A program made the position numbers and the translations under genes. A stretch of 64,000 nucleotides of DNA from Bacillota bacterium (GTDB lineage: Bacteria; Bacillota_A; Clostridia; Christensenellales; Aristaeellaceae), in NCBI GenBank assembly GCA_023421735.1, contig JAEZSP010000023.1, positions 43,555-107,554 on the forward strand, read 5' to 3'. The notes under the pieces were generated by a model. That model was not told the DNA's origin, searched no databases, and was given only the letters and a program-made list of their open reading frames with translations. Numbering within the stretch: the stretch's first letter is position 1; each line of letters begins with the position of its first letter. Shown here piece after piece: positions 24,912 to 33,252 of this stretch.

Positions 24912-26174
24912 GTGACTGATTGGATTGATAAGCTTGGAATCGGGTTGGGAATCATCGCCTCCGCGCTGTTTTTTTTCGTGCTGGCGGTCTTTCTCTACCG
25001 TTTTTTTACGGGCGCTGAGCACCGGGACAGGTTGCGACGGCTGTCTGCGCGCGCGGGGCATACAAATTGGCGTCAGGTTCTGCTGCTGGTCGGCACGGCA
25101 TTTCTCGTCTCGCGGCTCCTGATGCTCGTGGGCGGGCTTTTCCTCGCTGCGCGGGAGGGAACGCTAGCGTACTATCTCAATCGCCTCGAGCCAAATTGGA
25201 CGCGCTGGGATGCGGATCACTACGTCGGACTCATCCGGAACTGGTACGTCAACGAAGGTGACCCGCGCTATCACATCGTGTTTTTCCCGCTCTATCCCGC
25301 CATCGGGCGGCTTTTACACCTCGCAACCGGGTTGTCCGCGACAGCATGTGCCTACATTGTCTCGAACCTCGCGTTCTTCGGCTGCGGGGTTGTGATGTAT
25401 CGGCTGGCGGAACTTTCCTACGGCGCAAAGGTCGGTGCGCGCGCGACATTGCTTTTGATGTTTTCCCCGCTGACGCTGTTTTGCTCGATTCCCTATACCG
25501 AATCGGTATTTCTGCTCGTGACACTGCTTGCCGTGTATTTCGCGCGGCGGCGAATGTTTGCGTTGGCGATATTGTTTGGCGCGCTCAGCGCGAACGCACG
25601 CATGCTGGGCATGGCGACCGCGGTGCCGATCTTCTACGAAATGCTGCGCGCATCAAAGGGCAGCTTCGTGCGGCGATACGGACTCTCAATTCTGAAGGTA
25701 CTGCCGGTATCTTTGGGCCTCCTGGCATACCTGTACCTCAATTATGCGGTCACGGGCGACCCGTTGAAATTTATGACCTATCAGTCCGAACACTGGGGCC
25801 AGAACTTCGGGAGCCTTTATAACACTGTTCTCTATTCACTGCGCAACGCGGTCACCTTCGAACAGGTATCCTACCGGATCGGAACATGGACGCCGCAGCT
25901 CATTGCCATTTTCACCACGCTGGGCATCCTGATTGCATCAGCCAGACGGTTGCGCCCGGGCGACGCCGGTTATGCCGCGATCTATTTCTACGCGGCGATC
26001 GCGCCGACCTGGCTTTTGAGCGGCCCGCGCTACCTGACGGCGCTGTACGCGGTTTATCCCGCGCTCGCGCTGGCGTTTCGCTCACGCTTTGCGTATTGGA
26101 CGCTGCTCATGCTGTTCGCGGCTTTTTGCATGGTGGCGGGCGCGCTGTATTCCTACAAAGGATGGATTTTATAG
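24912..26174 (+). CDS. PIG-V-like mannosyltransferase (GT-C fold)
   Basis: A 420-residue membrane protein with about ten helices. The segment LEPNWTRWDADHYVGLI contains the acidic WDADHY motif of the PIG-V/GT76 family, followed by VFFPLYP, typical of bacterial PIG-V homologues. Such enzymes use polyprenyl-phosphate sugars to glycosylate lipids or proteins outside the membrane. The acceptor is unknown. GTG at 24912 is the best start, with GGAGAT 6 to 7 bases upstream; ATG at 24907 is out of frame. It is preceded by a 91-base gap and followed 12 bases later by an SGNH hydrolase gene, so the two may be co-transcribed. Confidence 0.8.
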   Translation: MTDWIDKLGIGLGIIASALFFFVLAVFLYRFFTGAEHRDRLRRLSARAGHTNWRQVLLLVGTAFLVSRLLMLVGGLFLAAREGTLAYYLNRLEPNWTRWDADHYVGLIRNWYVNEGDPRYHIVFFPLYPAIGRLLHLATGLSATACAYIVSNLAFFGCGVVMYRLAELSYGAKVGARATLLLMFSPLTLFCSIPYTESVFLLVTLLAVYFARRRMFALAILFGALSANARMLGMATAVPIFYEMLRASKGSFVRRYGLSILKVLPVSLGLLAYLYLNYAVTGDPLKFMTYQSEHWGQNFGSLYNTVLYSLRNAVTFEQVSYRIGTWTPQLIAIFTTLGILIASARRLRPGDAGYAAIYFYAAIAPTWLLSGPRYLTALYAVYPALALAFRSRFAYWTLLMLFAAFCMVAGALYSYKGWIL

Positions 26175-26186
26175 GGAGGAAGGCTC

Positions 26187-26831
26187 ATGAAAAAGCGAAT
26201 CCTGTGCTTTGGTGATTCCAACACCTGGGGCTATACGGTAACGGGCGGGCGATTCGAGGACGACGTCCGCTGGCCCGCGCGCCTGGGGACGTTGCTCGGA
26301 AACGGCTATACCGTGATCGAGGAGGGCTTCAACGGGCGAACCTGCGTTTACGACGATCCCATCGAGGGCGGATACAAGAGCGGGCTTACCTATCTGCCGC
26401 CCTGCGCCATGACACACACGCCGCTCGACCTCGTCATCATCATGCTCGGGACGAACGACTGCAAAAAGCGGTTCCAGATGACGCCGTTCACCATCGGCGG
26501 GGGCGTGACTGCGCTTGTGAAGGCGGTGCGGGAATACGCGCAGGATCGCAATGGTGCTTCGCCCAAAATTTTGATCATGGCGCCCGCGCCCATCCTCGAA
26601 AACGTCATGGAGACGCGCCATGCGGAAATCTTCGGGCCGGACGCCCCCATCGTGTCGAAGGGCCTTTCTGCGGAACTTGCCCGGGTTGCGAAATTGATGC
26701 GCTGTGCATTTCTGGATGCGGGGCAGTACGCGGACGTGTCGCCCGTTGACGCTGTGCACTTGACGCGCGAGGGCCACTTGGCGCTTGCGGAAGCGGTGCG
26801 GGAAAAGGTATTGGATCTTCTGGCGCAATAA
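26187..26831 (+). CDS. SGNH/GDSL-family hydrolase (arylesterase-like)
   Basis: A 214-residue cytoplasmic hydrolase. Blocks are clear: CFGDSNTWGY (nucleophile Ser), GFNGRTCVYDD (block II), LGTNDCKKRF (block III) and DAVHLTREGH (Asp-His). The GDSNTWG and GFNGRT pattern is that of arylesterase/acetylhydrolase-like SGNH enzymes. It differs from the SGNH protein at 6282-6911, which has GSS in block I. ATG at 26187 follows GGGAGGAAGG. The substrate is unknown, possibly acetylated sugar or glycolipid given the neighbouring glycosyltransferase. Confidence 0.87.
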   Translation: MKKRILCFGDSNTWGYTVTGGRFEDDVRWPARLGTLLGNGYTVIEEGFNGRTCVYDDPIEGGYKSGLTYLPPCAMTHTPLDLVIIMLGTNDCKKRFQMTPFTIGGGVTALVKAVREYAQDRNGASPKILIMAPAPILENVMETRHAEIFGPDAPIVSKGLSAELARVAKLMRCAFLDAGQYADVSPVDAVHLTREGHLALAEAVREKVLDLLAQ

Positions 26832-26879
26832 CAGCACGATCTAAACATACAGAAAAGGGAAGAGAAAAGGAGAATTGAC

Positions 26880-28061
26880 ATGCTGAACTTTACATTTTGC
26901 GTTCCAACGAAATTCGTATTCGGACGCGGGGTCGAAAAGGAGACGGGACGCGAGCTGAAGGCGCTTGGCGCGAAAAAGGTGCTCATTCACTACGGCGGCG
27001 GCTCGGTCGTCAAGTCAGGACTTATGAAAATCGTGACCGATTCCATGGACGCGGAGGGAATCCAATACATCAAACTCGGCGGCGCGAAGCCCAATCCGCG
27101 CGCATCGCTGGTCTACGAAGGCATTGCCCTCGGGCGCAAAGAGGAAATCGATTTCATTCTGTCGGTCGGCGGCGGCTCAGCGCTCGACAGCGCCAAGGCG
27201 ATCGCGCTGGGCATTCCCTATGCGGGCGATTTTTGGGACTTTTATGTCGGCAAGGCGAACCCAACGGCGCATGTCCCGGTGGGCACGGTTTTGACCCTCG
27301 CGGCGACCGGCAGCGAGAGCTCGAACAGCTCGGTCATTACGAAGGAGGAAACGCACGAAAAGGTCGGACTCGGACACCAGCTTAACCGACCCGTGCTCGC
27401 GATCATGAACCCCGAACTCACCATGACCCTCCCGCCCTACCAGACGGCGTGCGGTGCGGTGGACATCATGGCGCACGCCATGGAGCGGTACTTCACGCAG
27501 GAAACGGAGGTCGATCTGACCGACAGGATGGGCGAGGCGGTCATCGCAACCGTGATCCGCGCGGCAAAGATCGCCATGTGCGACCCCACCAACTACGATG
27601 CGCGGGCACAGCTCATGTGGGCGGGCACGGTGGCGCACAACGATACGGTGGGAGTGGGCCGCGTGGGCGACTTTGCGAGTCACCGGATTGAGCACGAGCT
27701 TTCCGCCATGTACGATGTGGCGCACGGTGCGGGACTGGCGGTCATTTTTCCGGCATGGCTGCGCTATCAGCTCGAGATTGGCAACAACGTCATGCGGCTC
27801 GCGCAGTTTGCGGTGCGGGTATGGAACTGCGTGATGAATTTTGAAAATCCTGCCGAGACGGCACTTCAAGGCATCGAAGCCTACGAGGCGTTCCTGCGGG
27901 AACTCGGCATGCCGATCACGATGAAGGAACTCGGCGCGCGCACGGAGGATATTCCAGAACTTGCGCGGCGCGTCAGGCGCGGCCCGGACGGCACCGTCGG
28001 GCAGTATAAAAAGCTCGACACGCCGGCCATCGAACGGATTTATCTGATCGCGGACAAGTAG
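26880..28061 (+). CDS. Iron-containing alcohol dehydrogenase (BdhA/YugJ-like)
   Basis: A 393-residue group III alcohol dehydrogenase resembling NADH-dependent butanol dehydrogenases. The dinucleotide-binding segment is SVGGGSALDSAKAIA. Iron ligands are in CGAVDIMAHAMERYF (Asp and His) and in SHRIEHELSAMYDVAHGAG (two His). It would reduce aldehydes to alcohols and reoxidise NADH in fermentation. The substrate range is not predictable. ATG at 26880 follows GGAG 8 bases upstream. It is followed by a hairpin that is duplicated 250 bases later. Confidence 0.92.
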   Translation: MLNFTFCVPTKFVFGRGVEKETGRELKALGAKKVLIHYGGGSVVKSGLMKIVTDSMDAEGIQYIKLGGAKPNPRASLVYEGIALGRKEEIDFILSVGGGSALDSAKAIALGIPYAGDFWDFYVGKANPTAHVPVGTVLTLAATGSESSNSSVITKEETHEKVGLGHQLNRPVLAIMNPELTMTLPPYQTACGAVDIMAHAMERYFTQETEVDLTDRMGEAVIATVIRAAKIAMCDPTNYDARAQLMWAGTVAHNDTVGVGRVGDFASHRIEHELSAMYDVAHGAGLAVIFPAWLRYQLEIGNNVMRLAQFAVRVWNCVMNFENPAETALQGIEAYEAFLRELGMPITMKELGARTEDIPELARRVRRGPDGTVGQYKKLDTPAIERIYLIADK

Positions 28062-28065
28062 AAAA

Positions 28066-28090
28066 AAGCGGGGGCGCACAGCTCCCGCTT
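28066..28090. terminator. Terminator hairpin, copy 1 of an identical 25-bp repeat
   Basis: AAGCGGG and CCCGCTT arms around GGCGCACAGCT, preceded by an A run, so U-tail termination is best on the minus strand. An identical 25-base copy lies at 28317-28341. It follows the alcohol dehydrogenase stop by a few bases. Confidence 0.65.
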
Positions 28091-28316
28091 CAGACTGCAG
28101 ACAAACCCCAATCCTCTCAATGGGGATGCATGAAGGGGGTGCAACCCCTTCATTTACATCCGCAGGCGGCGGCGCGTACGCCGCCGAGGAGCGCCCCAAG
28201 TGTGCGCTTCCTTGCAGGAATTCTGACCGTGACGCAAAGCGGCACAAGAAATCCGAAATCCCGAAAATGCAGAATCGCATTTTTTCGGACTGCGTGGCGA
28301 CTTTGTCGACGCGCTG
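28091..28316. other. Hairpin-rich non-coding stretch between the duplicated terminators
   Basis: About 226 bases without a credible gene. Stems seen: CCCCA/TGGGG (28106-28125), TGAAGGGG/CCCCTTCA (28131-28152), CGGCGGC/GCCGCCG (about 28166-28185) and CCGAAAATGC/GCATTTTTTCGG (28261-28288). It could be a small RNA, a miniature repeat, or debris of a duplication event. Short open frames here lack ribosome sites. Confidence 0.5.
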
Positions 28317-28341
28317 AAGCGGGGGCGCACAGCTCCCGCTT
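28317..28341. repeat. Copy 2 of the 25-bp terminator hairpin
   Basis: Identical over 25 bases to 28066-28090, here followed by TTTAATGC, which makes it a weak plus-strand terminator. Confidence 0.7.
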
Positions 28342-28414
28342 TTAATGCTTTCCCACAACAGCGGGGCGCGCTGTGCCTCTCCGGATGCGAAAACCGGACT
28401 GCGCGAATATTAAC

Positions 28415-28443
28415 TTGACAAACTGTTATCGCGTTACTACAAT
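28415..28443 (+). promoter_or_regulatory. Promoter of the T-box leader and cstA
   Basis: TTGACA (28415-28420), 17 bases, TACAAT (28438-28443). Transcription would start near 28450, at the beginning of the T-box leader. Confidence 0.82.
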
Positions 28444-28449
28444 AAAGCA

Positions 28450-28673
28450 CAAGGCCATGATGGAGACATGATCTCCCCCGGTCGTCCCGCACAGAGAGCC
28501 GTCGCATGGTGAAAGACGGAGGGGACGCCGGACGAGATTCTCCCTCCGGAGTCGGCGCCCGAACGCGCGCGTAGGGTTACCCGGTGCTCCCGTTAACGAG
28601 CAAACGCAGCCATGGCGGCGATCAGTGTGGTGCTACGGAAATTTCCGTCTCTGAAGTTCAGGGGCGCTTTTTT
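28450..28673 (+). promoter_or_regulatory. T-box riboswitch (tRNA-sensing leader) of cstA
   Basis: The 224-base leader has the T-box layout. The distal part of Stem I carries CAGAGAG (28491-28497) followed by a CCGTC/GACGG hairpin with a GGTGAAA loop. The segment CCGGAGTCGGCG closes Stem I. The T-box sequence AGTGTGGTGCTACGG (28624-28638) matches 11 of 14 compared positions of the canonical GGGTGGTACCGCGG region. It can pair forward as ACGGAAATTTCCGT (antiterminator). A competing terminator, CGTCTCTGAA/TTCAGGGGCG plus TTTTTT, lies at 28646-28673. Uncharged tRNA should favour cstA expression. The specifier codon lies near GACGAGATTCTCC (28530-28542); GAU, AUU and UUC cannot be separated by eye. 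Confidence 0.85.
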
Positions 28674-28705
28674 ATATACAAATGATAACCATGGAGTGAT
28701 GCATC

Positions 28706-30400
28706 TTGACAGGAATCCTAATGATGGTGATTGCGCTGGTTGTTTTGGGAGCAGCGTATCTGATCTACGGCCGTTATCTCGCAAACAAATGGGGCATTGA
28801 CCCCAAGGCAAAGACCCCCGCATACGAAATGGAAGACGGCGTTGATTATGTACCGGCAGATCCGGAGATCGTATTCGGCCACCAGTTTGCCTCCATTGCG
28901 GGCGCGGGCCCGATCAATGGCCCGATTCAGGCGGCCGTCTTCGGCTGGGTACCAGTCCTGTTATGGCTCTTGATCGGCGGCGTGTTTTTCGGCGCGGTGC
29001 AGGACTTTTCGGCGATGTACGCGTCTGTGCGCAATAAAGGGCGCACCATCGGCTACATCATTGAAACCTATATCGGCAAGCTGGGCAAGCGGCTGTTCCT
29101 CCTGTTCTGCTGGCTGTTCTGCATCCTTGTCGTCGCGGCGTTTGGCGATGTGGTCGCGGGAACGTTTAACGGTTTCGCGGCGGGTGCGGACGGCGTGCTC
29201 TCTAAGGTGGCTGCAAACGGCTCGGTCGCCACGACATCCATGATCTTCGTGATCGAAGCGGTCGCGCTGGGCATGATCCTGCGCTTTGGAAAGCTCAACA
29301 AATGGGCCAATACCGCCATCGCGGTGGGGTTCCTCGTGGGCGCGGTCGCAATCGGCCTCGCAGCGCCCCTCTTCGTCGCACGCGGAACATGGCACATCAT
29401 CGTGTTTCTCTATGTGCTCATTGCCTCGGTGGTGCCAATCTGGGCGCTTCTGCAACCGCGCGATTATCTGAACAGCTACCTGCTGGTCGCCATGATCGCG
29501 GGCGCTGTGGTGGGCGTGTTCTTCGCAAATCCGAAGATCAATCTTCCCGCCTTTACGGCCTTCAACGTAAACGGGCAATCGCTCTTCCCCATGCTGTTTG
29601 TCACAATCGCGTGCGGTGCCGTATCGGGCTTTCACTCGCTGGTATCATCGGGCACATCGTCCAAGCAGATCAAGAGCGAAAAGCACATGCTGCCCGTCTC
29701 CTTCGGCGCGATGCTTGTGGAAAGCCTGCTGGCGGTCATTGCGCTGATCGCAGTTTCGTCCTTCGCGGCGGGCGCCGCCAAGGCTCAGGGCTTTGTCACG
29801 CCGCCGCAGGTGTTCGCGGGCGCGGTGGCAAACTTTCTGACCGTCATCGGCCTTCCGCACGACACGGTTTTCACGCTCATCAATCTTGCGGTATCCGCCT
29901 TCGCGCTCACTTCCCTGGACTCGGTGGCGCGCGTCGGGCGTCTCTCGTTCCAGGAACTTTTTCAGGACGACCGCGAAAAACATGGCGTCGTACGCACGGT
30001 TTTGACGAATAAGTACTTTGCGACCGTGATCACGTTATTGTTGGCTTACGCCCTGGCGAAGGCCGGCTACTCGGCGATCTGGCCGCTGTTCGGCTCCGCC
30101 AATCAACTCCTGTCGGTTCTGTCGTTTATCGCCTGCGCGGTCTTTCTAAAGCGCACAAACCGCGCGGCAGGGATGCTGTATGTGCCGATCTTCGCCATGA
30201 TGGCGGTGACGTTCACCGCGCTCACGATTAAAATCATACAGCTCATCTCCGCGCTGACCGGGGGAACAAGCGCGAGCCTTTTCTCGGATGGACTTCAGCT
30301 CGTATTCGCGATTTTAGTGCTGGTGCTGGGCACGTGCGTTGCGTTCCAGGGCGTCAAGGCGCTTCTGGCGCGCAAACGGCAAACGGCCGCCGCACAGTGA
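28706..30400 (+). CDS. cstA: CstA-family carbon starvation/peptide transporter
   Basis: A 564-residue membrane protein with about 15 to 16 helices. Typical CstA segments are present: the N-terminal YGRYLANKWGID, FGHQFASIAGAGPINGPIQAA, and SGFHSLVSSGTSSKQI. Family members (CstA, BtsT/YjiY) import pyruvate or peptides under nutrient stress. TTG at 28706 follows GGAG 9 bases upstream; no better start exists. It has its own promoter, T-box leader and terminator. Control by tRNA charging suggests uptake of an amino acid, peptide or related nitrogen source. Confidence 0.9.
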   Translation: MTGILMMVIALVVLGAAYLIYGRYLANKWGIDPKAKTPAYEMEDGVDYVPADPEIVFGHQFASIAGAGPINGPIQAAVFGWVPVLLWLLIGGVFFGAVQDFSAMYASVRNKGRTIGYIIETYIGKLGKRLFLLFCWLFCILVVAAFGDVVAGTFNGFAAGADGVLSKVAANGSVATTSMIFVIEAVALGMILRFGKLNKWANTAIAVGFLVGAVAIGLAAPLFVARGTWHIIVFLYVLIASVVPIWALLQPRDYLNSYLLVAMIAGAVVGVFFANPKINLPAFTAFNVNGQSLFPMLFVTIACGAVSGFHSLVSSGTSSKQIKSEKHMLPVSFGAMLVESLLAVIALIAVSSFAAGAAKAQGFVTPPQVFAGAVANFLTVIGLPHDTVFTLINLAVSAFALTSLDSVARVGRLSFQELFQDDREKHGVVRTVLTNKYFATVITLLLAYALAKAGYSAIWPLFGSANQLLSVLSFIACAVFLKRTNRAAGMLYVPIFAMMAVTFTALTIKIIQLISALTGGTSASLFSDGLQLVFAILVLVLGTCVAFQGVKALLARKRQTAAAQ

Positions 30401-30405
30401 CGCGA

Positions 30406-30444
30406 ATGGCGCCTTCCGCATCCAAAGCGGCGGGCGCCTTTTTT
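30406..30444 (+). terminator. Terminator of cstA
   Basis: GGCGCCTTCCGC pairs with GCGGCGGGCGCC around ATCCAAA, followed by TTTTTT. Confidence 0.88.
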
Positions 30445-30814
30445 ACATGGAGCGGCCCCGGGGCGGAGGGGATGCCCCGGGACCTGAGGAGAAGAAACCA
30501 TGAAGAAGATTTATATAAACGGTCTTTGCCGATGACCGAATGATAATCCATACATTTTACGCCAGTGTGTCCAGTTTGTGAATCCTGATTTGTCCCGGTG
30601 TGCGGCCCCGGAGAGGAGGGGGAATGCCCCGGGGCCGCTTGCTCCACCGTTTTATTTGTGGGCGCCGGGTCGCCCTTTCGACATGCACATCATATCGCCA
30701 GTATATTTCACCCATATGGACAAACCGTGAACGTTTGCGCGCAAACTGCGCGCGTTTGCCGGATCGGCATGCCGCCCTCCCGCGCGCGCATATGCTTTCG
30801 ACGGGGTGATGCGC
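30445..30814. other. Long intergenic region with two related GC-rich hairpins
   Basis: 370 bases ahead of yqfC. Two similar elements beginning GCGGCCCCGG lie at 30452-30481 and 30602-30638; the second has a perfect GCGGCCCCGG/CCGGGGCCGC stem. Between them ATG 30500 with GAGGAG 8 bases upstream opens a 11-codon frame (MKKIYINGLCR) that stops at 30535. The last 100 bases presumably hold the promoter of the yqfC operon; a sigma-E-like CATATC...CCATATGG pair near 30690-30717 is suggestive only. Confidence 0.4.
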
Positions 30815-31096
30815 ATGAAGCGGAGAAAACGCGAGATTCCCGCGCTTTCGTGGGTGGGCGAGGTGGCGGGCGACGCGCGCGCAACGATTCTCGTGGGCTC
30901 GCGCGCACTGATCGAAAACCACGGGGGCCTGATTGAGTTTACGCCGGAGCGTATCCGTCTGAGGTGCAAAGCGGGCGAGATCGTCGTCTCCGGCGCGGAA
31001 CTGTCCATTTCGGATGCGCGCGCCCGCTCCCTCGTCGTGAGCGGCAAAATTGCGGACATCGCGCTCGCACCGCGCGGAGGGCATGTCGATGGTTGA
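30815..31096 (+). CDS. yqfC: Sporulation protein YqfC (YabP/YqfC family)
   Basis: A 93-residue protein of the YabP/YqfC family, found in endospore formers and encoded next to yqfD. The ILVGSRALIENHGGLIEFTPERIRLRC stretch is typical of the family (written here across two segments: ILVGSRALIENHGG and LIEFTPERIRLRC). The role is unknown; YqfC is sigma-E dependent in Bacillus. ATG at 30815 is preferred to GTG 30806 and ATG 30809 because GGGGTG lies 6 bases upstream. It overlaps yqfD by 8 bases and opens the conserved operon running to recO. Confidence 0.87.
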   Translation: MKRRKREIPALSWVGEVAGDARATILVGSRALIENHGGLIEFTPERIRLRCKAGEIVVSGAELSISDARARSLVVSGKIADIALAPRGGHVDG

Positions 31097-32255
31097 CCGC
31101 GTGACGCTCTACGTCGAAGGGCTGATGCTCGAAAAGCTGATCGAGCGCGCGCTCGAGGAGGGCGCGCTTCTTTCGGATGTCCGGCGCCTCTCGCGCCGGG
31201 AACTCTTGATTTGTGCGCCCAGCCGAAGCGCGAAGATCGTCCAAGGTCTGTGCGCGCGCTTTTCGATCCGCTGTGAAGTGCGCGCGGAGCAAGGCAGGCC
31301 CGCGTATGTCCGGTACGTCAAAAGCCGAATGACGCTCCCCGTCGCATTTTTGATCTGCGCCATATTGACGTTCACGTTCTTAAGCCGCGTATGGATCGTG
31401 GACGTGCGCGTGCTCGACGGCGGCGCGCCTTCCGCAGACGTCTATGAAACGCTCTACGCCCACGGCGCGGTTGAGGGTGCCGATGCGCGCGAGATCGACA
31501 CGGAACTTCTCTCCCTCTCGCTCACCGCGCTCTCCGGGTACTCCTACGCCTCCGTCGCGCGCGAAGGCGTCGCGCTGGTCGTGGAACTCGCGCAGGAACG
31601 GAGCGCGCCGGAACTTTATGACATTTCCTATGCGCGCGATCTCGTTGCCGCATATGACTGCGTGATTCTATCCGTCGACGTCAAGGCGGGCACGGCGAAG
31701 GTCAAACCGGGCGATACCGTGCGGCGCGGACAGGTGCTCATCTCCGGACACGAAATGGTGACAAAAGAGGAGTCCCGCTCGGTGGGCGCGCTGGGAACGG
31801 TCACTGCCCGCGTGTGGGTATCCGGCGAAGCGCGCGGCGCGACATACGACATCGTCCGCACGGATACGGGGCGGTTGAGCATATCGTCGCGCGTCACGCT
31901 GTTTGACTGGTCGGTCAACCTGTTTGAGGGAGAGGATTATGCCTGCCGCACGCAGACGGTTGAGCGCCTTCCCGTGGGCGGACTGTTCCTGCCGCTGGTC
32001 ATCGAGCGAACGACGCGGCGGGAGTACGTGGAAAAGACGGTTGACCGGGACGGGCAGGCGCTTCGCGCCATGCTTTCGGAAGCGGCTTTTGCGGATGCGC
32101 AAGCCGCGAAGGTTGCAAACGGCTTCGAAAATGCTGAAATCATTGACAAATGGACAGAATTCAGTATGATAGACACAGACACGATTTACGCGCGCGCCGT
32201 TCTCGAGCTGCGCGCCGAGGTTCAGGTTACGCGCGAACAATTGGAGGGACAATAA
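31089..32255 (+). CDS. yqfD: Sporulation protein YqfD
   Basis: A 388-residue YqfD-family protein. A membrane helix (about residues 80-98, LPVAFLICAILTFTFLSRVW) separates a cytoplasmic start from a large extracytoplasmic part with the RGQVLISGHE segment characteristic of the family. It is a mother-cell sporulation protein of unknown biochemical function. ATG at 31089 is chosen over ATG 31083, as GGAGGG at 31076-31081 leaves 7 bases to the former but only one to the latter. The synteny yqfC-yqfD-phoH is diagnostic. Confidence 0.88.
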   Translation: MVDRVTLYVEGLMLEKLIERALEEGALLSDVRRLSRRELLICAPSRSAKIVQGLCARFSIRCEVRAEQGRPAYVRYVKSRMTLPVAFLICAILTFTFLSRVWIVDVRVLDGGAPSADVYETLYAHGAVEGADAREIDTELLSLSLTALSGYSYASVAREGVALVVELAQERSAPELYDISYARDLVAAYDCVILSVDVKAGTAKVKPGDTVRRGQVLISGHEMVTKEESRSVGALGTVTARVWVSGEARGATYDIVRTDTGRLSISSRVTLFDWSVNLFEGEDYACRTQTVERLPVGGLFLPLVIERTTRREYVEKTVDRDGQALRAMLSEAAFADAQAAKVANGFENAEIIDKWTEFSMIDTDTIYARAVLELRAEVQVTREQLEGQ

Positions 32256-32256
32256 T

Positions 32257-33246
32257 TTGGAATCGACGCTCATGACGACAGAGCATTTCATGATTGACAA
32301 TGGGGAGCAGTTCATCGGACTGTTCGGCATTCGGGAGGAAAACATTCCTCTTTTCAAAGAAGAACTGGGCGTAGAGATCACCGCGCGCGGCGACGACGTA
32401 ACCCTCACGGGCGAACCGGAAAAGGTGGAGCTCGCGCGCCTCACGCTCGAAAAGCTGCGCGAGGTGCTCATGCGGGGCGAGGCGGTCGACCGCACGCGCA
32501 TTCGCTATGCCATTGAGCTGGCCGGCGAGGGCAAGGCCGACCGCATCGGCGAAATCATGCGCGATGTGATCGCCATCACCTACCGGGGACGGCAGGTCAA
32601 GTGCAAAACGCTTGGACAGAAGCAGTATGTGGACGCCATCAAGAAGAATACCTGCACGTTCGCCATCGGCCCTGCCGGAACGGGCAAGACATACCTCGCC
32701 ATTGCCATGGCGGTGGTCGCACTGAAGAACAAGGAGATCGAGCGGATCATCCTCACGCGCCCCGCGGTTGAGGCGGGCGAGAAGCTGGGGTTTCTGCCGG
32801 GCGATCTGGCGCAGAAGGTCGATCCGTACCTGCGCCCCCTTTATGACGCTCTGCATGACATGATGGGCGTCGAGGCGTATCAGCGGCTCGTCGAGCGCGG
32901 CGTGGTCGAGGTGGCGCCCCTCGCCTACATGCGCGGGCGCACGCTCAACGATGCGTTCATCATCCTCGACGAGGCGCAAAACACCACGTCCGAGCAAATG
33001 AAGATGTTTTTGACCCGCATGGGCATGGGTTCGCACATGGTCATCACCGGCGACATCACGCAGATCGACCTTCCGACCGGAAAGCGATCCGGGCTCGTAG
33101 AGGCGGTCGAAGTCCTGAAAAACGTCAACGACATCGGCATCGCGCAACTCACGCACAGGGACGTCGTACGCCACGAACTGGTGCAGGCAATTGTCAAGGC
33201 ATATGAAAAGTATACGACGAAAAAGGAAGCCCCTCGCAGAAGGTAG
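32257..33246 (+). CDS. phoH: PhoH-like ATPase
   Basis: A 329-residue PhoH-family NTPase (PhoL/YbeZ type) associated with YbeY and RNA metabolism. An N-terminal KH-like domain precedes Walker A GPAGTGKTYLA, Walker B in FIILDEAQNTT, and the RPAVEAGEKLGFLPGDL segment highly conserved in PhoH. TTG at 32257, two bases after the yqfD stop, has GGAGGG 8 bases upstream. ybeY lies two genes downstream, as usual. Confidence 0.93.
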   Translation: MESTLMTTEHFMIDNGEQFIGLFGIREENIPLFKEELGVEITARGDDVTLTGEPEKVELARLTLEKLREVLMRGEAVDRTRIRYAIELAGEGKADRIGEIMRDVIAITYRGRQVKCKTLGQKQYVDAIKKNTCTFAIGPAGTGKTYLAIAMAVVALKNKEIERIILTRPAVEAGEKLGFLPGDLAQKVDPYLRPLYDALHDMMGVEAYQRLVERGVVEVAPLAYMRGRTLNDAFIILDEAQNTTSEQMKMFLTRMGMGSHMVITGDITQIDLPTGKRSGLVEAVEVLKNVNDIGIAQLTHRDVVRHELVQAIVKAYEKYTTKKEAPRRR

Positions 33247-33252
33247 GCAATC

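Noticed and set aside
28091..28316. Possible CRISPR array or IS element in the repeat-rich gap
   Set aside because: There is only one duplicated 25-bp hairpin, no regular spacer pattern and no transposase frame.
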